From assembly GCA_026708325.1 (NCBI GenBank), contig JAPOVC010000006.1:124001-188000 (forward strand): DNA of 64,000 bases, in the 5' to 3' direction. How positions within the stretch are numbered: the first letter of the stretch is position 1; each line of letters begins with the position of its first letter. The notes under the pieces were generated by a model. It was given only the letters and a program-made list of their open reading frames with translations, did no database searches and was not told the DNA's origin. The stretch comes from Anaerolineaceae bacterium. Its GTDB lineage: Bacteria; Chloroflexota; Anaerolineae; Aggregatilineales; Phototrophicaceae. Shown piece by piece: positions 8,921 to 17,645 of the stretch. The position numbers were made by a program, and so were the translations under genes.

Positions 8921-10826
8921 GGAAGCGCTCCAGGACCTGCATGTCGCTGACTTCGCCCGTCTGCAGGTCGCGGGCGGTCAGACGCTCGCCTGTTTGCCAG
9001 TCGTAAAGCGCGACGTGCAGTTCGTAGTTGCCCGTTGGCAGAGCCGCCAGGTCTATGGCACCTTGAACCACAACGCTGGCCCCTGGCCCGATGCCCGCGT
9101 CGCCCTGGGCGACGCGTTTGCCCAGGCGTGGATCGATGACGTGCATGGCAAGCGAATAGTTGGCGAGAAGACCCGTGTCAGCGCTGTGAAGGAGCGTTAC
9201 AACGCGCAGGGTGTTGTTTTCCTGAAGCTTGCCTGACCCCAACAGGCGGATGTCTTGCCCAAACTCCAGCACACGTTGATCGGGCAAAGGATTGAGAAAA
9301 GGTGAGGTGAGGCGAACAAACACGATTCCAGCCCTGCTCTGGAGGGGCTGCCTGACCCAAAGGTGCCTTTCGAAAAATTCAACATGGTCCTGCACATTGA
9401 ATTCCTTTTCCCAGTGGTCACGCACCAGGAAAAAGACCTCCGGATGATTGAGAGCACGCCGCAACAACTCCTCTGAGGTGGCTTCATTGCCCAGAAGCTC
9501 ACGGGGTCCGGGGTGGATGCTGAAGTAGGCTTCGCTCACCCGGTCTTTTTCGAGGAACCGTTCATCCACAAACAACAGTGAATCCGGAGTAGCTTCATTC
9601 AGTTGCTTCTCCAGTTCTCGAATGGTTGACGGGGATACATTGTTGTCGCGCCAGAACCAGGATGTGCGAACCAGTGGTCCTTCACCACGAAAATCGACAA
9701 CACCGGCAAGGCTGATGACCAGCACCAGTACTACACCAAAGTGCGGTCTCAGGAGCGCCCGCTTCGGGTGCAACAGGGCCTGGCTGCCAAGCAAAACGGC
9801 GGGCGGCCAGAGGAAGGCCAGGTAGCGGATTCGGACCGCATCAAACACGCGGGCCAGCTCATTCGCACCCGCAATCAGCAAGAGCGACAGCATGCCGGTG
9901 AAAGCGAGGTACCAGCATGCATCAAGGCGTTGCCGGCGCTGTCTCCGGATCCGGGCTGCGCCCACCAGATACAAGGGCATGGCCAGCAACAGCATGCTGA
10001 CCAGGGGCTGCCGGATATTGAGCAAGTCGTTGCTCAGATAGCGCAAAAACAGGGAAAGGACATCCGGTGCATGCATTGCTCTGGCATGAAGCGCTTCCCT
10101 TCCCTCGTTTATCGCCATGCCTTTCAGCAAGTCCGGCGCTTGTGGCAGGGCAAGCAGGATCGCCAGACAGAGCAAGACCACAGCCTGCTTCCAGTGACGA
10201 TCCCTGCGCAGGAAAAGAAAATGAAAGAGACCCAGGGCCACAATGATCGACAAACCGAAATAGTGCGAATAGAGCAGACCTGTTGCGCCGAGCAGCAGGG
10301 CCGCGCGGTCCCTGCGCCTGGCGGGCCCTTCCCGCCGCGCGACGCGCCAGTAAGCCCACAGGGCGACGATCGCAAAGAGCGTCGCGGGTCCGTAGGGACG
10401 GACGTTGTGCATGTAGGTGAGGAAGACTACCGAGCATGAAAGCAACAGGGTTGCGAACCAGGCGACCCGCGGGGAAAACAGCTCTCGACCATGGCGGTAG
10501 CACCAGGCGAGAGTCAGTAACCCGCAGAACCAGGGGAGTGCCCTGATGGCCAATTCACTCCAGCCGACCCATTGCCCCAACTGCGAAAAGGCAACGGCGT
10601 GACCCCAGCCGTTTTCCGGCCAGCGGGCAGAAGCAAGCACGGCCTCGTAAGGCGAGCAGGGCCCGAAGTGTCTCATGCAGGCCGAGATCATGGTGGCGCT
10701 TTCGTCCACGTCGACAACGACGCTTCCGAGGTAGGGCACAACCAGCGCCGCGGCCAGTAACAGGGGGGCCAGCGCCCACAACCACGCAGGTGCTGCCCTG
10801 CGGGCCACATCGCTGCAGTCAGACAT
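8910..10826 (-). CDS. ArnT/PMT-like membrane glycosyltransferase, copy 4 (638 aa, with C-terminal domain)
   Basis: ATG 10826 is preferred because AGGTG lies about 8 bases upstream; a GTG three codons earlier is also open. The acidic motif here is VDVDE (Asp41-Glu42). This copy and copy 6 form a subgroup with a shared CSPxEAV loop and the segment VGWSELAIRALPW. Around ten transmembrane segments precede a roughly 240-residue outer region. The last 90 residues are the shared domain (YSLALHVIDPRLGKR, LPTGNYELHVALYDWQ, SDMQVLERFHVD). The boundary cysteine seen in other copies is absent, so the two subgroups differ there. Predicted role is polyprenyl-phosphate-sugar dependent transfer at the outer membrane face; the acceptor is unknown. 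Confidence 0.87.
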   Translation of the reverse strand: MSDCSDVARRAAPAWLWALAPLLLAAALVVPYLGSVVVDVDESATMISACMRHFGPCSPYEAVLASARWPENGWGHAVAFSQLGQWVGWSELAIRALPWFCGLLTLAWCYRHGRELFSPRVAWFATLLLSCSVVFLTYMHNVRPYGPATLFAIVALWAYWRVARREGPARRRDRAALLLGATGLLYSHYFGLSIIVALGLFHFLFLRRDRHWKQAVVLLCLAILLALPQAPDLLKGMAINEGREALHARAMHAPDVLSLFLRYLSNDLLNIRQPLVSMLLLAMPLYLVGAARIRRQRRQRLDACWYLAFTGMLSLLLIAGANELARVFDAVRIRYLAFLWPPAVLLGSQALLHPKRALLRPHFGVVLVLVISLAGVVDFRGEGPLVRTSWFWRDNNVSPSTIRELEKQLNEATPDSLLFVDERFLEKDRVSEAYFSIHPGPRELLGNEATSEELLRRALNHPEVFFLVRDHWEKEFNVQDHVEFFERHLWVRQPLQSRAGIVFVRLTSPFLNPLPDQRVLEFGQDIRLLGSGKLQENNTLRVVTLLHSADTGLLANYSLAMHVIDPRLGKRVAQGDAGIGPGASVVVQGAIDLAALPTGNYELHVALYDWQTGERLTARDLQTGEVSDMQVLERFHVD

Positions 10827-10883
10827 CGTCCACACCTGACTCTGTCCGTGATTCCCTAATGTTCATTTCAGACACAGGGCTCA

Positions 10884-12782
10884 TCAATCGACGTGGAAAC
10901 GCTGCAGGACGTGCATGTCGTTGACGTCGCCCGTCTGTAGGTCGCGGGCGCTCAGACGCTCGCCTGTCTGCCAGTCGTAAAGCGCGACGTGCAATTCGTA
11001 GTCGCCCGGCGCCAGGGCGCTGACGTCGATGTCGCTGCCGACGGCGACGAAAGCGCCGGGGCCGACGCCGATGTCGCTTTGGGCGACGCGCTCTCCCGTA
11101 CGCGGATCCATGACGTGCAGGGCGAGGGAATAGTGGCTGAGCCGGTAGTCATCCGCGCTTCGCAGGCCGGCTTCCACACGCAGCACGTTGTCGGCGAGGG
11201 AAATCCAGGGGCCCGTCAGCCCTATATCCCGGTCAAGGGCAAGCCGGAAGGGCGTGGGCTCGCAGTCTGATGTTGCCCTTGCGTGGCGCTCCAGGGTGTA
11301 GCCCGCCATGTTGTCCAGTCGCTCACAGAGCTGGAGTCCCGGAGCGTTGCTTTCAGTGAAACCAAAACCCCCTGTATCCGCCTCAAAAATGAGCCAGATG
11401 CTGGAGTAGGGGGACCAGACGGGCAGGGCATCGCCCAGTAGTCCCATGCCATTCCAGAATTCGGTTTTCCACGCATTGTCCGAGAGCGGGATATAGAGGG
11501 GATGCAAATACAGCACTTCCCCATCGCCCAGAGAGCTCTGCAAGACGACCAGATCGCTGACAGATGCGCGCTCCTGCAGCAGCCGCTGCACATGATGAAA
11601 GGTCGTCGAAAAGCGAAAGGCATGGAAGTCCGTTTGATTCAGGACCAGGACCGGCCCCAGGAACAGCCAGAACACAAGCAATCCGGCGCTGGCGTGAGGG
11701 AAGGCTCGAAGGCAATTGCGCAGGGCATAGCCCGCCAGCAGGGCGATCGGCGGAAACAGCGACATCATGTAGCGGATCCGCTTTTGCTCTATCACGCGCA
11801 CCACTTCATTGGCCCCGACGATGAAAAGAAATGTTGTGGCCGTTACAAAGCTCAATAGCCAGACGGCGCCGGTGGGGCTGAAAGACCTGAGTTTGCGCCA
11901 GGTAGAAAGCAGCAGAAAAACCAGCAGCACCGCGACAAACATTGTACCCGCCTGGCCTTGCAGGGTTACCAGGTAATTGCTCAGGGCATAAATCAGGCGC
12001 CCGGGGATGTCGGCATGCGTCATGGCCTTGTCGGCCAGGCTTGCATCTTCCCGGGACAGGGACAGGCCGTTCAAAAACCCTGGCGCCTGCAGCAGGGCTA
12101 ACAGAAGGGCCAGGGTCAGGGCCGCGGACACCTGCCACCAGCGCCGGCCCCTGGTCACAAACAACAGGTGGTAAATTCCCAAGGCAGGCAGGAACAGCGC
12201 CGCAAAGTAGTGGGAGTACAGCAGGCCGGCGCCGGACGCGAACAGGACGGCCAGCATGCTGTGTCCTGCCGGTCGTGTCGCTTGCGTCAGGCGCCAGTAG
12301 CTCCAGAGGACAAGGGTGGTGTTCAACGCGACCAGCGTGAAGACGCGCGCAATTGCCATGTAGGCCAGGAAGAAGACCGAAGCGCTCGACAGCAGAACGG
12401 CGAGCAAGGCCACCTGGGGCGAAAAGAGGGCCATGCCGGCGCGGTAAAGCCAGGCGATTGTGAGCAGGCCGGCAAAGGCTGCAAGGGAGCGGATGGCGGG
12501 TTCATGCCAGCCAACCAGGCGACCCCAGACGAACAGCAGTTTCGACCAGCCCTGGGACTGGTTGGGACGGGTTTCCTCAACGTGTCGCCAGACTTCCTGC
12601 AGCGTGCCCGGTCCCGAGGCGTACATGCCTGCCGAATAAAGTGACTTGAATTCGTCACGATTGAAGGCGTTGTCGTCCAGTTGAATGGACGAAAGCAGGG
12701 CAGCCAGCAAAAGTGGCGCCAGGACCAGCCACCAGAAGGGCAACCTGGATTGCATCGATCCTGACAACGGGGTCAAGGGCAT
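10884..12782 (-). CDS. ArnT/PMT-like membrane glycosyltransferase, copy 5 (632 aa, with C-terminal domain)
   Basis: The acidic motif is NAFNRDE (Asp43-Glu44), followed by VGWHEPAIRSLAAFAGLL and about ten membrane helices; the loop KRIRYMMSLFPPIALLAG is conserved. The boundary cysteine occurs in ATSDCEPTPF and is followed by the complete shared domain ending NDMHVLQRFHVD. ATG 12782 or the internal ATG at 12755 could be used; neither has a strong ribosome binding site. The gap to copy 4 is 57 bases and to copy 6 is 62 bases, short enough for one transcript. It resembles copy 3 most, so copy 3 probably once had the same tail. Confidence 0.87.
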   Translation of the reverse strand: MPLTPLSGSMQSRLPFWWLVLAPLLLAALLSSIQLDDNAFNRDEFKSLYSAGMYASGPGTLQEVWRHVEETRPNQSQGWSKLLFVWGRLVGWHEPAIRSLAAFAGLLTIAWLYRAGMALFSPQVALLAVLLSSASVFFLAYMAIARVFTLVALNTTLVLWSYWRLTQATRPAGHSMLAVLFASGAGLLYSHYFAALFLPALGIYHLLFVTRGRRWWQVSAALTLALLLALLQAPGFLNGLSLSREDASLADKAMTHADIPGRLIYALSNYLVTLQGQAGTMFVAVLLVFLLLSTWRKLRSFSPTGAVWLLSFVTATTFLFIVGANEVVRVIEQKRIRYMMSLFPPIALLAGYALRNCLRAFPHASAGLLVFWLFLGPVLVLNQTDFHAFRFSTTFHHVQRLLQERASVSDLVVLQSSLGDGEVLYLHPLYIPLSDNAWKTEFWNGMGLLGDALPVWSPYSSIWLIFEADTGGFGFTESNAPGLQLCERLDNMAGYTLERHARATSDCEPTPFRLALDRDIGLTGPWISLADNVLRVEAGLRSADDYRLSHYSLALHVMDPRTGERVAQSDIGVGPGAFVAVGSDIDVSALAPGDYELHVALYDWQTGERLSARDLQTGDVNDMHVLQRFHVD

Positions 12783-12844
12783 TTCCTGGTTGAGGGCACC
12801 CGACAGTTTAGCACGGGCGGAGGCGATGCAAGCCGGCCGTCTGT

Positions 12845-14764
12845 TCAGCCAATGCGAAAACGCTGCAGGACGTGAATGTCGCTGATGGCGCCGGTCTGCA
12901 GGTCGCGGGCGCCCAGTCGTTCGCCGGTTTGCCAGTCGTAGAGCGCGACCTGCAGTTCGTAGTCGCCCGCTGGCAGGGCGCTGATATCAATGTTGCTGCG
13001 GACGGGAATGCAGGTCCCTGGCCCGATGCCGACATCGCCCTGGGCCACGAGCTGGCCCGTTCGCGGGTCAATGACGTGCAGGGCGAGGGAATAGTCGCCG
13101 GGCAAGTTATGGTCAGCGCTTCGCAAGTCAACCCTGATCAGCAGACGGCCGTCCTGCAGGGCAATCCAGGATCCTGCCCATCTGATTTGTCCGTTGAATT
13201 CAGGCGCGACCCGATCATTCTCCCTCAGGCGAAGCGGAGAACGCAGTTGCCGCAAAGTGACCTCTCCGTCCTTCCAGTCGAGGCTCAGGGACCAACCTTC
13301 CTGTCTTAGCCCTTCGACTATTTCTGGGACATGGAGCGCTTCCTCAAAGGCCGTGCGGTAAAGCAGCCAGACGCCTTCGCGCTCCAGGGTCCTCTCGATT
13401 GTTTCCGTGATCGCTGCATCCGGATGCAGTGGTATGCGGCGCAGGCCCCAGGCGCCGGTGTAGAGCTCATAGCTGCGGTTTTCATATCTGAACGCGAATG
13501 GATCGACCAGCAACAGGCTGTCCGAACAGGCTTCTGCGACGATCCTGTGTGCCACCGGGAGCGTAACGGGGTGTTCCCTGTTGTCCCAGGAGTGACGAAT
13601 TAACTCACCTCTCTGAAGAAAGTCGAGCGTACCGGATAAAGCGATCAGGGCCACCGGGACAAACATGAGGTAACGCAGTGCGTCCCGCAACAGGCGATGG
13701 ATGATCGCACTGATGAGCAGCAGGGTGGGAGGCCAAAGGCTGGCCAGATAACGAACCCGCCTTGGTTCCAGCACCAGTATCCATTCATTGACAGATACGA
13801 TGAGCAAGAGCAAAAGGGTACTGGTGCCTGTGAGGAAGCCGACTGCATCCGGCTGCCGGCGGCCGCGCGTGTTCCGGACAACGAACAACAACAGCAGGGA
13901 CAGGGCCGGCAAGAGCAGTCTGCCGGCAAGTTCACCAGGACTGAGAATTCCATTGCTCAGGTAGCGCAGGAACAGGGACAGGACTTCCGGAGCGCGCAAT
14001 GCCCAGTCATGCAGCCCTTCATTGCCCTGGTTGAAAGCGATGCCCTTGAGCAAATCCGGCACCTGGGGCAGGGCAAGTACACCTGCAAGGGCGAGCAGGG
14101 AAAGGGCATGCCACCAACCCCGGTTCCTGCGCAGGAACAAGAGATGAAACAGCCCCAGGGCCGGGACCAACAGGGCACAGAAATACTGGGTGTAGAGCAA
14201 AGCCGTGGCGCCCAGGAGCAGGGCAACCCTCGCTTCCCGTTTTGGCGACTTGTCGGCAAGGACGACTTGCCAGTAACCCCACATCGTGATGGATGCGAAC
14301 AGCATTGCGGGGATAAAGGAGCGGGCAATATGCAGGTAGGTGAGGAAGAGGACGGAGGTCGCCAGGAGGAATGCGGCCGTCCGGGCGATGGTTGCGGAAA
14401 ACAGGTCCCTTCCGAGGCGATAGACCCAGGCGAGAGCCAGCGGCCCCGTGAGCCAGGGAAGGACGCGCATCGCGAATTCGCTCCAGCCGACCAGTTGCCC
14501 CCATTGGGAAAAGACAATGGCCTGGCCCCAGGCCTGGTCCGGCCAGCGCAGGGACTCCCTGACAGCTTCCAAAGGGGAACAGGGTCCGAGGTGGCGGGCA
14601 CAGGCGCCGATCATGGTTGCCGCCTCGTCGACGTCAAAGATGCCTCTGCCGAGGAAGGGCATGACAAGCGCCGCGGCCAACAGCATCGGCGCCAGCGCCC
14701 ACAGCCAGTCAGGTGTCGTCCTCCGGCCCTTGTTTCTGCGTTCTGGTGTGGTCAGCTTCTGCAT
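12845..14764 (-). CDS. ArnT/PMT-like membrane glycosyltransferase, copy 6 (639 aa, with C-terminal domain)
   Basis: A basic N terminus of about 18 residues leads into the first helix; the acidic motif is FDVDE (Asp46-Glu47). It pairs with copy 4: both have CSPLEAV/CSPYEAV, a WxxWGQxVGWSE segment and an outer region with RRVRYLASLWPP/VRIRYLAFLWPP. The final 90 residues are the shared domain (YSLALHVIDPRTGQ, LPAGDYELQVALYDWQ, SDIHVLQRFRIG). The start at ATG 14764 lacks a clear ribosome binding site but fits the alignment. The pair 4/6 interleaved with 3/5 suggests duplication of a two-gene unit. Confidence 0.87.
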   Translation of the reverse strand: MQKLTTPERRNKGRRTTPDWLWALAPMLLAAALVMPFLGRGIFDVDEAATMIGACARHLGPCSPLEAVRESLRWPDQAWGQAIVFSQWGQLVGWSEFAMRVLPWLTGPLALAWVYRLGRDLFSATIARTAAFLLATSVLFLTYLHIARSFIPAMLFASITMWGYWQVVLADKSPKREARVALLLGATALLYTQYFCALLVPALGLFHLLFLRRNRGWWHALSLLALAGVLALPQVPDLLKGIAFNQGNEGLHDWALRAPEVLSLFLRYLSNGILSPGELAGRLLLPALSLLLLFVVRNTRGRRQPDAVGFLTGTSTLLLLLIVSVNEWILVLEPRRVRYLASLWPPTLLLISAIIHRLLRDALRYLMFVPVALIALSGTLDFLQRGELIRHSWDNREHPVTLPVAHRIVAEACSDSLLLVDPFAFRYENRSYELYTGAWGLRRIPLHPDAAITETIERTLEREGVWLLYRTAFEEALHVPEIVEGLRQEGWSLSLDWKDGEVTLRQLRSPLRLRENDRVAPEFNGQIRWAGSWIALQDGRLLIRVDLRSADHNLPGDYSLALHVIDPRTGQLVAQGDVGIGPGTCIPVRSNIDISALPAGDYELQVALYDWQTGERLGARDLQTGAISDIHVLQRFRIG

Positions 14765-14812
14765 CGGTCATTCAGTGCAGCCGGGACGTCGATTATGGCA
14801 TTTGTCAAAAAA

Positions 14813-16687
14813 TCAGCCAATTTGGAAATGCTGCAGGACGTGCATGTCGCTGATGGCGCCGGTCTGCAGGTTGCGGGCCGTCAGTCGTTCGCCGGTCTGC
14901 CAGTCGTAGAGCGCGACGTGCAGCTCGTAGTTGCCGGGTGGCAGGGCGCTGACGTCGATTTCCCGGAACACGGGAATGAAAACTCCCTTCCCCAATCCGC
15001 TGTCACCCTGTGCCATACGCTCGCCGCTGTCCGGATCAATGACGTGCAGGGCCAGGGAGTAGCGGGCGGGAAGACCCCGGTCCGGACTGTGGATTCCGGT
15101 CTTTACCTGCAATATGCCATTCCGCAAGGAGATTTCGGGAGGTGACAGCAGCAGTCCCGCATCATACTCCAGATTCGGGGCGGCATGGCCGCAGTCCTGC
15201 GCGTCTGGCGCAAGGCGATCGAGGCTGAATCCCCAGCGATCAAGCGATCGTTCACAGAGCGCTCGCCCCAGTTGTTCCGGCAAATCACTGAAGCGACCGC
15301 GATCTTCGCTGCGATAAAGCAGCCACAGGTCCTGATAGTCCTCATGAGAAGTCCTCACGCGCAGGAAGGGGTCTTCCCAACGCCGGTGGATCACCCTGGA
15401 GGAGATGCCCGGCAAGCCGGTATGCAGCTCGATCGAATAGCCACCGGCGACGTGGTCATCAATGGCGAGCAGGTCCCCCGAACTCATCTCGAGGGCGAGA
15501 TGATCGAAAACCCTGTGGATGTTGGTGGGAAAGAAGAATCCCATTTCATAGCGAAAGTCGGTCGCCAGGCTCAGGAAGGCGCCGAGGGCAATCCAGAGCG
15601 CCAACAGCAGCGATACAAGGGCCTGACCGCGGTCGGCCAGGCGCTGCAGCCCTGCAGCGGCCAGCAGGGCGCAAGGTGGCAGAAGTGGCATCAGGTAACG
15701 CAGGCGGTCATCAAGCAGCGTGCCAATAGCTTCGTTGACCGCTACGGCAAGCAACAGGAATCCGGCGAAGCTGAAGAGCAGCAACCACAGGGCGTCACGC
15801 CTGGCGCCTTCCCCGCGTCGTCGCAGGAGGAGGTAAAGGAACAGCGGTGGAAGCAGCAGGATCAGGGCGTTGCCGAGCCACTCTGCACGGGGAATGATGC
15901 CATTCGACAGTCTGTACGCGAGACTGGCCAGCATGTCGGGCGCAGCGAGGGCGCGGCCGCCGAGGGCATGATCGCCGGTCGTTCGTTGCAGCCCGTTGAG
16001 GAAGCCTGGCAATTGCGGCATCGCCAGCAGGGCGGCCAGCACAAAGAGCGTCGCAGTCTGCAGCCAGCGTCGGTCCCGGGGTCGCCGGGACAGGTGGAAG
16101 AGGACGAGCACCGGCAAAAACAGGGCGCTGAAATAGTGGGCGTAGAGCAGTCCGACGCTGCCCGCCAGCAGTCCGACGCGCGCAAGGAGTGGCGCAGGCC
16201 GGGGATGAAAAGTCAGGCGCCAGTAGCACCACAGCATGAGCGCCACACAAAGGGCCACCAGGGAAAAGGCGCGCGCGTGGGTCAGGTAAGCGAGAAAAAA
16301 CAGCGACGCAGCCAGCAGCAGACAGGCCAGAAGGCCCGCCGTGGGAGAGAGGAAGTCACGGCCACAGCGGTAGACCCAGGCCAGCGCCAGCAGGCCGGCG
16401 AACAGGGGTAGCGCGCGAATGGCGACCAGGCTCCAGCCGACGAGGCGTCCCCAAACGAAAAGCAGCAGCGCCCAGCCATGGGCCTGGTGGGGGTCATCTT
16501 CAGCGATGAAGTGCCAGGTCGCTGCCAGGGTATGCGTGTCCGGCTGCAAGATGCCGGCCGCCAGCAGCGTTGCAGGCTCGTCGCCGTGGAAGGAATCTGC
16601 GTCCAGAAAAGGGAGGGTGAGCGCAGCCGCCAGCAACAGTGGCAGCAGGGCCCGTAGCCAGACGGTGGGTGGCACGCGCGCAGGCAA
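14813..16687 (-). CDS. ArnT/PMT-like membrane glycosyltransferase, copy 7 (624 aa, with C-terminal domain)
   Basis: The start is a TTG at 16687 with a strong AAGGGAG ribosome binding site about 6 bases upstream; the N terminus then runs directly into the first helix. The acidic motif is SFHGDE (Asp36-Glu37), the membrane loop reads DRLRYLMPLLPP, and the boundary cysteine is in DAQDCGHAAP. The complete shared domain follows, ending SDMHVLQHFQIG. It is the first gene of the seven-gene array, so the promoter for the array should lie in 16688-16792, which also separates it from a divergent small membrane protein gene. I could not find a convincing -35/-10 pair there. Confidence 0.87.
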   Translation of the reverse strand: MPARVPPTVWLRALLPLLLAAALTLPFLDADSFHGDEPATLLAAGILQPDTHTLAATWHFIAEDDPHQAHGWALLLFVWGRLVGWSLVAIRALPLFAGLLALAWVYRCGRDFLSPTAGLLACLLLAASLFFLAYLTHARAFSLVALCVALMLWCYWRLTFHPRPAPLLARVGLLAGSVGLLYAHYFSALFLPVLVLFHLSRRPRDRRWLQTATLFVLAALLAMPQLPGFLNGLQRTTGDHALGGRALAAPDMLASLAYRLSNGIIPRAEWLGNALILLLPPLFLYLLLRRRGEGARRDALWLLLFSFAGFLLLAVAVNEAIGTLLDDRLRYLMPLLPPCALLAAAGLQRLADRGQALVSLLLALWIALGAFLSLATDFRYEMGFFFPTNIHRVFDHLALEMSSGDLLAIDDHVAGGYSIELHTGLPGISSRVIHRRWEDPFLRVRTSHEDYQDLWLLYRSEDRGRFSDLPEQLGRALCERSLDRWGFSLDRLAPDAQDCGHAAPNLEYDAGLLLSPPEISLRNGILQVKTGIHSPDRGLPARYSLALHVIDPDSGERMAQGDSGLGKGVFIPVFREIDVSALPPGNYELHVALYDWQTGERLTARNLQTGAISDMHVLQHFQIG

Positions 16688-16792
16688 GGGGGACTCCCTT
16701 TCAGAAACGGATGCGCGTCAGTATACTGGGAAACAACAATGCCGGGCCGGCGGACCCTGGCAAGGTCATTGGACTGCCCCGGCCAGGTGGAA

Positions 16793-17152
16793 ATGAGTGT
16801 GATGTCCAGAAGACGAACACGCCGGCCGAATTTGCCGCAGGACACCCTGGCGCGTGCCAGACGCGAGGCCGGCCTTGAGGAAGCGCCCGCCGCCGGCGCT
16901 GGCGCCCGGGCCAGGCGTCGTTCTGCAGGCGAGGGAAGCGCAGGAAGGCCAGCGCGCCGTGCGCGCAGTTTGCGCGCCGGTGAAGAACTGACGCAGGAAG
17001 AGATTGCCGAGCGTCTGGCCAACCCTGTGCGGCAGGTCAGTGAAGGGCAACTGCGGGCGCAATATGGCTACGTCATTGCCGATTTGCGCAGCATGGGACT
17101 GCTGGCCCTCGGGCTTTTTGTCCTGATGATTTTGGCGGCCCTGCTGCTTTGA
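16793..17152 (+). CDS. Small C-terminal single-pass membrane protein, 119 aa
   Basis: ATG 16793 lies just after an AGGTGG ribosome binding site; an ATG three codons later is an alternative. Residues 1-60 are very rich in Arg, Ala and Gly and look disordered. Residues 63-95 (EELTQEEIAERLANPVRQVS, then EGQLRAQYGYVIADLR) look helical, and residues 99-119 form one hydrophobic helix ending at the C terminus. The topology is therefore a basic cytoplasmic domain anchored by a tail helix. I do not recognise a named family. It is divergent from the glycosyltransferase array and about 105 bases upstream of the ferredoxin gene. Confidence 0.65.
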   Translation: MSVMSRRRTRRPNLPQDTLARARREAGLEEAPAAGAGARARRRSAGEGSAGRPARRARSLRAGEELTQEEIAERLANPVRQVSEGQLRAQYGYVIADLRSMGLLALGLFVLMILAALLL

Positions 17153-17257
17153 TTGCGGTTTTTTGTGGCATGGTTTGTGTAATACTGGACAGGCGGCGGG
17201 GCGCCTGTTACGCTAGGTTCATAGAGGCGGCCCGAATGTGGCGAGGAGAACCGTGAC

Positions 17258-17608
17258 ATGACGCACATTATCACCCAGTTGTGCCTGCGCGACAGCGCCT
17301 GTGTGGAAGTGTGTCCGGTGGAATGCATCATCCCGGGGCAGCCCGAGAGCGAATGGCCCTGGTACTATATCGACCCCGATACCTGCATCGACTGTGGCGC
17401 CTGCATCCCCGAGTGTCCCTACGAAGCCATATTCGTCGAGGAAGAAGTGCCGGATGACTACGTGGCGGATGGCAGCCAGGAAGTGATGCCCCATGACAGC
17501 AAGGAGCTCCGCACGCCGGAAGAGGGCGAGGTACTCGACCTGACGGTCGACATCCAGCCCAACTACGATTTCTTCATCGACGGCCCGGGTTACGACGCGC
17601 TCGGCTGA
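17258..17608 (+). CDS. Two-cluster ferredoxin (FdxA-like), 116 aa
   Basis: The start ATG 17258 has a GAGGAG sequence upstream. The N-terminal half resembles bacterial FdxA 7Fe/8Fe ferredoxins: MTHIITQLC9, C14-VEV-C18-PVEC, then YIDPDTCIDCGACIPECPYEAI, giving a CxxCxxCxxxCP motif plus the N-terminal cysteines. Relative to typical FdxA the first loop is shorter by about three residues, which may alter the first cluster. A 55-residue acidic C-terminal tail (many Asp/Glu) follows the second cluster. It would act as a small cytoplasmic electron carrier. The next gene, 37 bases on, is a sulfurtransferase, which may use or supply sulfur for Fe-S clusters; that link is only positional. Confidence 0.93.
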   Translation: MTHIITQLCLRDSACVEVCPVECIIPGQPESEWPWYYIDPDTCIDCGACIPECPYEAIFVEEEVPDDYVADGSQEVMPHDSKELRTPEEGEVLDLTVDIQPNYDFFIDGPGYDALG

Positions 17609-17645
17609 ATTGCCGGTCGGGCCCGGCAGTCAGGTGGACCATTCC

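Larger units (their letters stand above)
3056..15070 (-). repeat. Dispersed direct repeat: DNA encoding the shared C-terminal domain
   Basis: About 200-300 bases at the 3' ends of the glycosyltransferase genes are conserved at DNA level, more than the rest of the genes. Copies lie near 3060-3300, 5018-5118 (partial), 8920-9150, 10890-11130, 12850-13100 and 14822-15070, with a more diverged one at 19985-20230. The words GCAGGACGTGCATGTCG and CCAGTCGTA recur. The 5018 fragment is closest to the 3060 copy. The pattern fits duplication followed by recombination or gene conversion of the tails. Confidence 0.75.

Noticed and set aside
3056-15070. Regularly spaced repeats that could suggest a CRISPR array
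   Set aside because: The spacing is about 1.9 kb, the repeats are coding and diverged, and no cas gene or short repeat-spacer pattern is present anywhere in the window.
13697-15145. 482-codon plus-strand frame within the glycosyltransferase array
   Set aside because: Gln/Glu/Gly-rich translation that spans two minus-strand genes and their gap; it is the antisense of membrane-helix codons.
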